DNA of 64,000 nucleotides from contig SUXJ01000012.1 of NCBI GenBank assembly GCA_015061005.1, forward strand, positions 1-64,000, in the 5' to 3' direction. The notes below the pieces were generated by a model, which saw nothing but the letters and a program-made list of their open reading frames with translations, made no database searches and was not told where the DNA came from. Every line of letters starts with the position of its first letter. Position 1 is the stretch's first letter. Below are positions 56,618 through 64,000 of the stretch, one piece after another. Position numbers and translations under genes: made by a program. Source of the DNA: Bacteroidales bacterium. GTDB lineage: Bacteria; Bacteroidota; Bacteroidia; Bacteroidales; Muribaculaceae.

Positions 56618-57418
56618 ATGAAACTGATAGTAGATGCCGGAGGCACAAAAACCGAATGGGCAATAGTCAACTCAGACTCCGCAGTGCAAATAAAAACATG
56701 CACAGGGGTTAATGCCTTGCTCTACGACGTCGATACTATGAAATCGACGTTTGCCGATGCACTGTGCGACGTTGACACAAGCGACCTGACTGAAATCTAC
56801 TATTACGGAGCCGGCTGCGCCACCGAGACGGTTTGCAACAAAGTAATGCAAGCCTTGCCCAAAGCACCTGTCGTGCAAGTCAACAGCGATTTGCTCGGTG
56901 CAGCTCGCGCCTTGTTCGGTTCTCGAAAAGGTCTTGCCGGAATCATGGGCACAGGCAGCAACACCGGGCTCTATGACGGAACAAACATCATCAAAAATAT
57001 GCCACCGCTCGGATTCATTCTCGGCGATGAAGGCAGCGGAGCGGCAATGGGACGCGAACTCTTGCGCAAAGTATATCGCTTCGGACTGCTACGCAACGAA
57101 TTTGAGCAGTGGCTCAAAGCCGACTACGGCGAAGTGCTCCGCAAGGTCTATCGCGAACCCGGCGCAAATCAATTTTTAGGCTCGCTGACGCGTTTTGTGA
57201 GCGAACACCGTCGGGAATGCCAAGAAGTAATCAGCAATACATTCACGCCGCTATTTGTGCACATCAAAGAGTACTATGGACTCGAAGAAGTCGGATTTGT
57301 CGGTGGTTTGGCCGACACTTTCTCTTCGGAAATTTGCGAAATAGCCGGACTTCACGGGATAACCGTCACTAAAATACTGAAACGCCCCATACCGGGACTG
57401 ATTGAATATCATACCTAA
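56618..57418 (+). CDS. BadF/BadG/BcrA/BcrD-type ATPase, N-acetylglucosamine kinase-like
   Basis: 266 aa, ASKHA (sugar kinase/hsp70) fold: phosphate-1 loop VDAGGTKTEWAIVN, GTGSNTGLYDG, and GDEGSGAAMGRELLRK. These motifs fit eukaryote-type GlcNAc kinases and their Bacteroidetes relatives; phosphorylation of an amino sugar, perhaps recovered from cell wall, is the best guess. Own -7 box at 56606. A serB gene follows by 12 bp. Confidence 0.85.
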   Translation: MKLIVDAGGTKTEWAIVNSDSAVQIKTCTGVNALLYDVDTMKSTFADALCDVDTSDLTEIYYYGAGCATETVCNKVMQALPKAPVVQVNSDLLGAARALFGSRKGLAGIMGTGSNTGLYDGTNIIKNMPPLGFILGDEGSGAAMGRELLRKVYRFGLLRNEFEQWLKADYGEVLRKVYREPGANQFLGSLTRFVSEHRRECQEVISNTFTPLFVHIKEYYGLEEVGFVGGLADTFSSEICEIAGLHGITVTKILKRPIPGLIEYHT

Positions 57419-57430
57419 AAGTCACACACG

Positions 57431-58672
57431 ATGAAAGACAACAAAGACACCGAATTGATTCTGATTAACGTCACGGGAGTGGATCGCCCGGGCGTAACAT
57501 CAGCTCTGACAGAGATTCTCGGCCGACACAATGCCATGATTCTTGACATCGGCCAAAGCACTATTCATCATTACCTTTCGCTTGGAATCTTGATTAAAAC
57601 AGACTCCAAAACATCGGGCGACACTCTGAAAGAACTCCTGTTCAAAGCTTCGGAACTCAACCTGAACATTCGCTTTACGCCCACCGGGGTAGGCGACTAT
57701 GAAAATTGGGTAACCATGCAAGGCAAAAGCCGATGGATTATCACCATGCTCGGCCGCAGACTCACAGCAGACCACATTGCCAAACTCACTGCCGAGGTTG
57801 CTGCCGAAGGGCTGAATATTGAAAACATAAAACGTCTGACAGGACGAATTTCGCTAAAAGCAAACGATAACGACCCACACTCAAAGACGTGTATAGAAAT
57901 GGCCGTGCGCGGCAACCCCGCTGACCGCAGCGGTCTGTCGCGCAGATTCTTGGAAATAGCGTCAAGCAACGCCGTTGACATCTCATTCCAAGAAGACAAC
58001 GTGTTCCGCCGCACTCGCCGACTCATCTGCTTCGATATGGACTCCACGCTCATCGAAACCGAAGTTATCGACGAACTTGCCATTCGCGCAGGAGTGGGCG
58101 ACCAAGTCAAAGCTATCACCGAACGAGCCATGCGTGGCGAAATTGACTTCACCGAGAGTTTCACCGAGCGAGTTGCTTTACTCAAAGGTCTCGACGTGAA
58201 CGTCATGCAAGAAATTGCTGAAAATCTACCCATAACGGAAGGGTTGGAACGCATGATGACCGTATTGAAACGCGCCGGCTACAAGACGGCAATTCTCTCC
58301 GGTGGATTTACGTATTTCGGCAACTATCTGCGTCAGAGATTCGGATTTGACTACGTTTATGCCAACGAACTCGAAATCGACGCCAACGGCAAACTAACCG
58401 GCCGCTACGTAGGCGACGTTGTGGATGGCCGACGCAAAGCCGAACTCTTGAAACTGCTCGCCCAAGTCGAAAACGTGAACATCGCGCAAACCATAGCCGT
58501 TGGCGACGGTGCTAATGACCTCCCGATGCTCGCAACGGCAGGACTCGGCATTGCATTCCACGCCAAACCCAAAGTGAAGCAAACAGCGGAGCAAAGCCTC
58601 TCAACAATCGGGCTCGACGGCGTGCTGTACTTCCTCGGTTTCAAAGACTCTCTAATGGAACTCCGCAAATAA
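57431..58672 (+). CDS. serB: Phosphoserine phosphatase with N-terminal ACT domains
   Basis: Last step of serine synthesis. 413 aa. N-terminal ~180 residues hold two ACT regulatory domains (LINVTGVDRPGVTSALTE first); the HAD phosphatase follows with DMDSTLIETEVID, SGGFTYFG and GDGANDLPML. The length fits two-ACT SerB proteins such as mycobacterial ones; feedback by serine through the ACT domains is likely. Confidence 0.95.
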   Translation: MKDNKDTELILINVTGVDRPGVTSALTEILGRHNAMILDIGQSTIHHYLSLGILIKTDSKTSGDTLKELLFKASELNLNIRFTPTGVGDYENWVTMQGKSRWIITMLGRRLTADHIAKLTAEVAAEGLNIENIKRLTGRISLKANDNDPHSKTCIEMAVRGNPADRSGLSRRFLEIASSNAVDISFQEDNVFRRTRRLICFDMDSTLIETEVIDELAIRAGVGDQVKAITERAMRGEIDFTESFTERVALLKGLDVNVMQEIAENLPITEGLERMMTVLKRAGYKTAILSGGFTYFGNYLRQRFGFDYVYANELEIDANGKLTGRYVGDVVDGRRKAELLKLLAQVENVNIAQTIAVGDGANDLPMLATAGLGIAFHAKPKVKQTAEQSLSTIGLDGVLYFLGFKDSLMELRK

Positions 58673-58716
58673 TATTCAACTAATCAATATCATTAACCCT
58701 ATTAAAATCAATCACA

Positions 58717-59133
58717 ATGGGATTTATCTCTGACTTTAAAGCCTTTGCAATTAAAGGCAATGTAATCGACATGGCAGTCGGTGTAATCATCGGTGGAGCA
58801 TTTGGCAAAATCGTTACTTCACTCGTAAACGATGTTATCATGCCTGTTATCGGCATTCTCACCGGCGGCGTAAACTTCAAGGACCTCAAGGCAAACATCA
58901 GTTTTGCTGCCGACGAAGCTGAAGCAGTGTATCTGAACTACGGAATGTTTATCCAAAACATCGTTGACTTTTTGATTATTGCTTTGTCAATTTTCATGGC
59001 ACTCAAGGTCATCATGAAATTCAAAAAGAAAGAAGAAGCTGCACCGGCTCCTGCGCCCGCTCCGGCACCCAGCAAAGAAGAAGTGTTGCTCACCGAAATA
59101 CGCGATCTGCTTAAGGAACAAAAGAAAAATTGA
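58717..59133 (+). CDS. mscL: Large-conductance mechanosensitive channel
   Basis: Opens under membrane tension to release solutes on osmotic downshift. 138 aa with TM1 ([22 protein letters not shown]), TM2 ([16 protein letters not shown]) and a C-terminal helix ([15 protein letters not shown]). An Ala-Pro repeat linker ([10 protein letters not shown]) joins TM2 to that helix. Its stop overlaps the murI start. Confidence 0.97.
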   Translation: MGFISDFKAFAIKGNVIDMAVGVIIGGAFGKIVTSLVNDVIMPVIGILTGGVNFKDLKANISFAADEAEAVYLNYGMFIQNIVDFLIIALSIFMALKVIMKFKKKEEAAPAPAPAPAPSKEEVLLTEIRDLLKEQKKN

Positions 59134-59969
59134 ACCTCGCTGACAATAAAACACCGGGCCCCATAGGCGTTTTCGACAGCGGCTATGGCGGCCTTACAAT
59201 TCTGGATGGCATCCGCTCGATGATGCCCGAGTATGACTACATATACTTGGGAGATAATGCACGTACACCCTATGGAACACGCTCTTTTGAGGTCGTTTAT
59301 GAGTTTACGTTGCAAGCCGTGAAACGCCTCTTCGAAATGGGATGCCATCTAATCATTCTCGGCTGCAACACCGCATCAGCCAAAGCATTGCGTAGCATTC
59401 AACAGCTCGATTTGCCGCACTTGGCTCCCGAACGCCGAGTTCTTGGGGTTATACGACCAACAGTAGAAGCCCTCGGCTCTTTTACCCGAAATGGTCACGT
59501 TGGTATTTTTGGCACTCCGGGAACCATCCGGTCTAACAGTTATAACCTTGAAATAGCCAAGCTATACCCTAATTTCGTCACCACCGGCCAAGAGTGTCCC
59601 CTATGGGTCCCCTTAGTCGAAAACAAAGAATTCAACAGTCCGGGCGCAGATTATTTTGTAAAGAAATATATTGCCAACCTCCTTGAGCGCGATGCAGAAA
59701 TAGACACGGTGCTTCTTGGTTGCACCCACTATCCGTTGCTCCTGAACAAAATTCGGGAACACATGCCCCCGAACGTAAAAATCGTCACTCAAGGAAACAT
59801 CGTGGCGAAATCTCTCCGAAACTATATCGACAGGCACCCCGAGATGGAGCAGCGAATAAGCAAGCATGGCTCCATAAAATATTTCACCACCGAAAACGCT
59901 GAAAAGTTCTCCGAGATGGGTTCGGTTTTTCTCTCTCAGCAAATTCAAGCCCAAAGTATCAGCTTATGA
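59130..59969 (+). CDS. murI: Glutamate racemase
   Basis: Makes D-glutamate for peptidoglycan. 279 aa: [13 protein letters not shown] with the catalytic Asp/Ser region, first catalytic Cys in GCNTASA, second in [10 protein letters not shown]. No ATG lies before the essential N-terminal motif, so the start must be TTG at 59130, overlapping the mscL stop as TTGA. It overlaps dusB by 4 bp. Confidence 0.95.
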   Translation: MNLADNKTPGPIGVFDSGYGGLTILDGIRSMMPEYDYIYLGDNARTPYGTRSFEVVYEFTLQAVKRLFEMGCHLIILGCNTASAKALRSIQQLDLPHLAPERRVLGVIRPTVEALGSFTRNGHVGIFGTPGTIRSNSYNLEIAKLYPNFVTTGQECPLWVPLVENKEFNSPGADYFVKKYIANLLERDAEIDTVLLGCTHYPLLLNKIREHMPPNVKIVTQGNIVAKSLRNYIDRHPEMEQRISKHGSIKYFTTENAEKFSEMGSVFLSQQIQAQSISL

Positions 59970-60928
59970 AAATCGGCTCTGTCAATCTCGGTCAACAACC
60001 GGTAATGCTCGCTCCGATGGAGGACGTTACCGACGCTTCTTTTCGCCTCATTGCCAAGGAATGCGGAGCCGACATGGTTTACACGGAGTTTATCAGCTCC
60101 GACGCCCTCGTTCGCAACATCGCATCAACCACTCGCAAACTGGAAATCAACTCGGAAGAACGACCCGTAGCAATTCAAATCTATGGTCGGGAAGTTGACG
60201 TCATGGTCGAAGCGGCTAAAATAGTCGAAGCGGCTAAGCCCGACATTCTTGACCTTAACTTCGGTTGTCCGGTCAAAAAAGTAGCAGGCAAAGGTGCCGG
60301 TTCGGGAATGCTCCGCGATGTGCCGAAAATGCTCGACATTACCCGCGCAGTTGTTAAGGCCGTCAACATCCCCGTAACCGTCAAAACTCGCTTGGGCTGG
60401 GACCACACTCAGAAAATCATTGTAGAGCTTGCCGAGCAGCTCCAAGACTGCGGCATCGCTGCACTGACAGTCCACGGACGCACTCGCTCACAAATGTATA
60501 CCGGCGAGGCTGATTGGGAAATGATTGCTCGCGTGAAAGAAAATCCCCGACTCAACATCCCGGTAATCGGAAATGGAGATGTTTGCACCCGAGAACATGT
60601 TGAACGAGCTTTTTCAACCTATGGAGTTGATGGTGTAATGGTGGGGCGTGCATCAATCGGAGCCCCATGGATTTTTCATGAATTAAAAGGGCTCGGCCCG
60701 ATCGACTCTCACCGACAGTTTGACTATCTACGCCGACAAATAAATGAAAGCGTGGATCGAATAGACCCCATTCGCGGCATCTTACACATACGCCGCCACA
60801 TAGCAGTCACACCATTATTCAAAGGAATTCCAAACTTCCGACAAACGCGCATCAAAATGTTGCAGACGCCCGATTTGGAGACTCTGCTTTCACTTATAAA
60901 TCAAGTAGAAGAAACTTATTACTCATGA
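59966..60928 (+). CDS. dusB: tRNA-dihydrouridine synthase (DusB-type)
   Basis: FMN-dependent reduction of uridine to dihydrouridine in tRNA. 320 aa: LAPMEDVTDASFRL, catalytic Cys in NFGCPVKKVAGKGAG, FMN contacts in TVHGRTRSQMYTG and GNGDV, VMVGRASIGAPW. It overlaps murI (ATGA) and the next gene (ATGA), so it is embedded in a coupled run. Confidence 0.95.
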   Translation: MKIGSVNLGQQPVMLAPMEDVTDASFRLIAKECGADMVYTEFISSDALVRNIASTTRKLEINSEERPVAIQIYGREVDVMVEAAKIVEAAKPDILDLNFGCPVKKVAGKGAGSGMLRDVPKMLDITRAVVKAVNIPVTVKTRLGWDHTQKIIVELAEQLQDCGIAALTVHGRTRSQMYTGEADWEMIARVKENPRLNIPVIGNGDVCTREHVERAFSTYGVDGVMVGRASIGAPWIFHELKGLGPIDSHRQFDYLRRQINESVDRIDPIRGILHIRRHIAVTPLFKGIPNFRQTRIKMLQTPDLETLLSLINQVEETYYS

Positions 60929-61626
60929 AACGATATATTTTAACTTTGGCTACTGCTGCAATGGCTCTTTTTGTCTCGGCAGAAGTTACTTCAATGAAGG
61001 TAGATCCATTCCAACACCTGACGGTCAGCAGCTCCCTCAACGTGGACTGCATTCATTGTCCGGACTCGGTTGGTCATCTCCTCATTAACGCTCCGGATCG
61101 CAATCAAACATCGTGGATTGAAGCCAACACCAAAGGCGATAAATTAGTCCTAAAATTAGTCATCCCTGAAGATTATGACGGAGACATGAAAAATCTGCCG
61201 AGCGTTACGGTATATACCAATTATCTTGTCAAAGTTGAAAACGAAGGCGACAGCACTGTTCGCGTTCTGACATCGACCGATGTGCCGCAATTTGAGGCTC
61301 GCATCATTGGGAACGGCAGACTCAGCGTACGCGGCATTACAGCCGACAAACTTAAAGCGGTCATTTTCTCCGGCAGAGGAATTATGGCACTAAACGGAAC
61401 CGCTCGCAAAGCCACCTACTCACTGACAGGAGTAGGCACTATTGAAGCCGATGGCGTTGAGTGTGAAGAAGCCGACGTCAGACTCACCGGGACCGGAACC
61501 ATTGGCGTAAACGCCACTAAAAAACTCACCGTCAAAGGGTCCGGAGCCGGAAACGTTTACTATCGGGGAACTCCGGAAATTAAAAAGAAATTCTCTGTCG
61601 GGCTGAACGTTGAGCCAATAAACTAA
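60925..61626 (+). CDS. Exported DUF2807 (GIN domain) protein
   Basis: 233 aa. Signal peptide (MKRYILTLATAAMALFVSA), then a short right-handed beta-helix-like repeat: FEARIIGNGRLSVRGI, KAVIFSGRGIMALNGT, YSLTGVGTIEADGV, VRLTGTGTIGVNAT, VKGSGAGNVYYRGTP. This pattern defines the GIN/DUF2807 family of Bacteroidetes, probable envelope adhesin or sensor proteins of unknown role. It overlaps dusB by 4 bp. Confidence 0.88.
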   Translation: MKRYILTLATAAMALFVSAEVTSMKVDPFQHLTVSSSLNVDCIHCPDSVGHLLINAPDRNQTSWIEANTKGDKLVLKLVIPEDYDGDMKNLPSVTVYTNYLVKVENEGDSTVRVLTSTDVPQFEARIIGNGRLSVRGITADKLKAVIFSGRGIMALNGTARKATYSLTGVGTIEADGVECEEADVRLTGTGTIGVNATKKLTVKGSGAGNVYYRGTPEIKKKFSVGLNVEPIN

Positions 61627-63048
61627 GTGGCAGAATCAAATGACTTGAAGAGACTCACGGTGCGTTCCGTGAAGTGGAACGTTGTCGATAAACTTTCCAC
61701 TCAGATTCTCTACGCGCTGACCGGAATCATCCTCGCGCGACTTATTGCGCCCGAAGAGTTCGGATTAATCGGAGCGGTCTTAGTTTTTCAAGCATTCGCA
61801 GCCTTATTCGTTGACAGTGGATTTGCCTCTGCTCTCATTCAGCGCAAAGAGCCCGATGAGCGCGATTATTCCACGATTTTCTGGTTCAACATGCTCATGG
61901 CTGTCGGCCTGTATGCGCTGATTTGGCTTTGTGCCCCGCTTATTGACCAATGGTTTCACGGTAACGGACGATTAATCCCGCTAACTCGCATTTCGTTCCT
62001 TTCCGTGATTCTCAATGCAACCGGCATTGTGCAGGTAAACCGCATGGTCAAACAAATGAACGTCAAACCGGTTGCCATTGCCAACGGACTCGGATTATTA
62101 CTCGGAGGCATTGCAGGCATTGGTTTGGCGCTACATAAGCCAAACGCGTGGGCTCTCGTATGGCAGCAAATAATCACTGCCGGAGCCAAATCCGCCATCC
62201 TATGGATAATTGTTCGTTGGCGACCTTTATTTGTTTGCTCCCTTCGTATAATCCGCGGATTTTTTGCCGTTGGCTTCGGTGTTATGATTCAGTCGATTCT
62301 CAACGTCGTTTTTCAAAACATATACAGTTTCTTTATCGGCAACAGACTCGGCATGGTCAGCCTTGGCAACTACACTCAAGCCGACAAATGGAGCAAAATG
62401 GGCTCATCGTCCATTTCCGCTATTTTAACCTCATCGTTCTTGCCGGCTCTGAGTGCAGTGCAAGACCAACCTCATCGCTTTGCCGGAATTGCCGGTAAAA
62501 TACATCGTACCACTATTGCCATCGTCATCATCGGCTTCGGTTGGTTGGTTATTTCCGCAGAATCGGTATTTCACGCCCTGCTGGGCTCACAATGGGACAG
62601 AGCAATCCCCCTGTTTCAGTTGCTGATGCTTCGCGGCATCTTTGTCGTTCTCAGTTCTCTTTATTGCAACTTTATTCTCGCGGTAGGTAAACCCAAACTT
62701 TTAGTAGCCGCCGAATTAGTGCGAAATTCAGGCGCACTCATCGCCTTAGTAGCTACCATTCCGTTTTGGGGACAACCCAACGGACTTGAAATAATGATAT
62801 GGGGACAGATTGCCGCCTCCGCTATCACGTTTTTAGTCATCGTCGTGATGACTGCTCGCGTAACCTATCGACGCGTCAGCCAATACTTCCGGGATTTCAT
62901 TCCGTTTTTGGGCTACTCTGCCATTCCGCTTAGCCTAAGCTATTTACTCATTGCATCATACGGGCATCTGAATCCTTGGTTCTCTCTAACGTTATCAATC
63001 TCTCCGATTGCGCTCTACCTTCCCCTTTATCGGCTTAAAAAACTCTGA
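61627..63048 (+). CDS. Polysaccharide flippase of the MOP superfamily (Wzx/WzxC-like)
   Basis: 473 aa, GTG start directly after the previous stop. Twelve or so membrane helices; N-terminal VKWNVVDKLSTQILYALTGIILARLIAPEEFG is typical of Polysacc_synt_3 exporters. It moves lipid-linked oligosaccharides for capsule or O-antigen across the inner membrane. No glycosyltransferases lie beside it in the window, so the glycan it serves is encoded elsewhere. Confidence 0.9.
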   Translation: MAESNDLKRLTVRSVKWNVVDKLSTQILYALTGIILARLIAPEEFGLIGAVLVFQAFAALFVDSGFASALIQRKEPDERDYSTIFWFNMLMAVGLYALIWLCAPLIDQWFHGNGRLIPLTRISFLSVILNATGIVQVNRMVKQMNVKPVAIANGLGLLLGGIAGIGLALHKPNAWALVWQQIITAGAKSAILWIIVRWRPLFVCSLRIIRGFFAVGFGVMIQSILNVVFQNIYSFFIGNRLGMVSLGNYTQADKWSKMGSSSISAILTSSFLPALSAVQDQPHRFAGIAGKIHRTTIAIVIIGFGWLVISAESVFHALLGSQWDRAIPLFQLLMLRGIFVVLSSLYCNFILAVGKPKLLVAAELVRNSGALIALVATIPFWGQPNGLEIMIWGQIAASAITFLVIVVMTARVTYRRVSQYFRDFIPFLGYSAIPLSLSYLLIASYGHLNPWFSLTLSISPIALYLPLYRLKKL

Positions 63049-63064
63049 GCAACTCCCCCTCAAT

Positions 63065-63106
63065 AAAAAAGAAACATCCTCGCGCTTGAATTGCAACGAG
63101 GACGTT
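63065..63106 (-). terminator. Terminator of tig
   Basis: Ten-bp stem AACGTCCTCG / CGAGGATGTT (one G-U) followed on the minus strand by TCTTTTTT. Confidence 0.8.
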
Positions 63107-63130
63107 ATCCTTTATATTAATATCTTAGAA

Positions 63131-64000
63131 TTATTCAGCTTGAGCAAGAGCCTTGAACTCATCTAAGCTCACGGTCTTATCCTCAATTGTTACGGCCTTG
63201 CCGATTGCCTCAAACAAGTTGGCATTTGAAACCTGCTCAGCGATGTAACGACGGTTATTGTTGTCCTTCAAGAGGCTTTCGGCGTAATTCTTGAGCAGTG
63301 ACTCATCAAGATTGCCCATACCATATTGTGCGAACTGACGAGCGGCTACGTGTTGTGCATAGCGAAGCATATCGTCTTCCGTAACCTTAACGTCAAGCTT
63401 TGCTGCAATGCGACCGGAAACGATTTCCCACTTCATAGCGGATTCCGATTTTGCATATTCTTCGTCAATGTTTTCTTCAGTGAGTTCTTCATTGCGACGC
63501 ACGAGCCACTTCTTGAGGAACTCTACAGGCAATTCGAAGTTGCCGAATTTTTCCATAATGGCTTCGCGTGCCTGCTTTTCAAAGAGGGCTGCGCTGTTGG
63601 GGAGCAATTGAGCGGCAATGCTATTTTTGAGAGCTTCTTGATATTGCTCCTCAGTGGTACAATCAGGGCCAAAGGCGAGCTTGAAGAAGTCTTCATTGTG
63701 CTCAGCCGGCTTCAAGCCGTTAATTTCATTGATTGTGAGTTCAAAATCACCGGTAAGTTCTGCAGCCTCCTCACGAGTCTTTGAGAGCATGGCAGCAAGT
63801 TCTGCGGTATTGCCGTCAGCAGCAACCGAAGGATTATAAACAACTGCGTCACCGGGCTTAACGCCTTCAAACTTGGCAGCCTGTTCGGCATTTTTGAAAG
63901 TCCAAGGTGCAACGATTACGTTTTCTGCTTCTACGAAGCCTTCTTCCTTGCCAAGTTCGCGAATGTTGCCCTTGATGAGAGCGCGATCGGCATAGACTTC
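63131..64000 (-). CDS. tig: Trigger factor, C-terminal part (runs off the window)
   Basis: Ribosome-bound chaperone and peptidylprolyl isomerase. The visible ~289 codons stay open to the window edge; the start is beyond 64000. What is seen is the PPIase-domain end and the C-terminal arms (ELTGDFELTINEING; FGPDCTTEEQYQEALKNSI; FELPVEFLKKWLVRRNEEL), ending LDEFKALAQAE. The N-terminal ribosome-binding part is missing only because of the window edge. Confidence 0.9.
   Translation of the reverse strand, partial: EVYADRALIKGNIRELGKEEGFVEAENVIVAPWTFKNAEQAAKFEGVKPGDAVVYNPSVAADGNTAELAAMLSKTREEAAELTGDFELTINEINGLKPAEHNEDFFKLAFGPDCTTEEQYQEALKNSIAAQLLPNSAALFEKQAREAIMEKFGNFELPVEFLKKWLVRRNEELTEENIDEEYAKSESAMKWEIVSGRIAAKLDVKVTEDDMLRYAQHVAARQFAQYGMGNLDESLLKNYAESLLKDNNNRRYIAEQVSNANLFEAIGKAVTIEDKTVSLDEFKALAQAE

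Overview
The window looks like a chromosomal piece of a gut-type Bacteroidales, most probably Muribaculaceae or a near relative. The evidence is the promoter type (a -7 box TAnnTTTG, often with TTG/TTTG about 20 bp upstream, and no Shine-Dalgarno pattern), many exported proteins with type IX secretion (T9SS) sorting tails, a DUF4295 gene after the L28-L33 ribosomal protein genes, and DUF4290, DUF1599 and DUF3244 family genes. I found no tRNA, rRNA, CRISPR array, transposase or integrase. The family placement is inference.

Layout. 0.1-6.6 kb (+): gltX-argC-lysS-gpsA-pgi, ended by a strong terminator; the ArgC homologue lacks its catalytic cysteine. 6.7-12.2 kb (-): two tandem, recently duplicated secreted proteins. 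12.2-13.45 kb: a repeat-rich segment with one uncertain gene. 13.45-18.4 kb (+): a tightly overlapping operon of two outer-membrane barrels, a PCMD-like lipoprotein, a DUF1599 protein and a MauE/DoxX-like membrane protein. 18.45-19.5 kb (-): two small exported proteins. 19.7-27.9 kb (-): an operon of two T9SS-exported Asp-box (BNR) propeller proteins and a TonB-dependent receptor. 28.2-31.2 kb (+): an adhesin-like multidomain secreted protein. 31.2-32.0 kb: remnants of a DUF262 gene and of a higBA toxin-antitoxin pair. 32.0-34.0 kb (-): groES-groEL. 34.1-36.6 kb (-): a BACON-like lipoprotein behind a roughly 340-nt structured leader, the whole unit flanked by a 19-bp direct repeat that copies the rimM 3' end. 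36.7-39.1 kb (-): tetR-fabG-DUF4290-rimM. 39.3-39.9 kb (-): rpmB-rpmG-DUF4295. 40.1-44.4 kb (-): guaB followed by two periplasmic folding-type proteins. 44.5-51.1 kb (-): a subtilisin/T9SS/DUF3244 cluster with a membrane TPR regulator. 51.2-52.8 kb (-): PPi-dependent phosphofructokinase. 53.0-63.0 kb (+): ABC-F ATPase, AspT-type transporter, BadF-type kinase, serB, mscL, murI, dusB, a DUF2807 protein and a polysaccharide flippase. 63.1 kb to the end (-): trigger factor, cut by the window edge.

The most interesting signals outside ordinary gene calling are: (1) a shared promoter architecture in front of three genes, in which a G-rich tract sits exactly 18 bp upstream of TAnnTTTG, where the -33 element should be, and is preceded by TTAAC/TTAAA half-sites 10 bp apart; (2) the Cys-to-Ser change in ArgC; (3) the direct-repeat-flanked leader-plus-lipoprotein unit next to rimM; (4) the two-propeller/TonB receptor operon; and (5) three genes whose promoter box nearly touches the start codon, suggesting leaderless mRNAs. 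All family assignments come from reading motifs; no database search was run.
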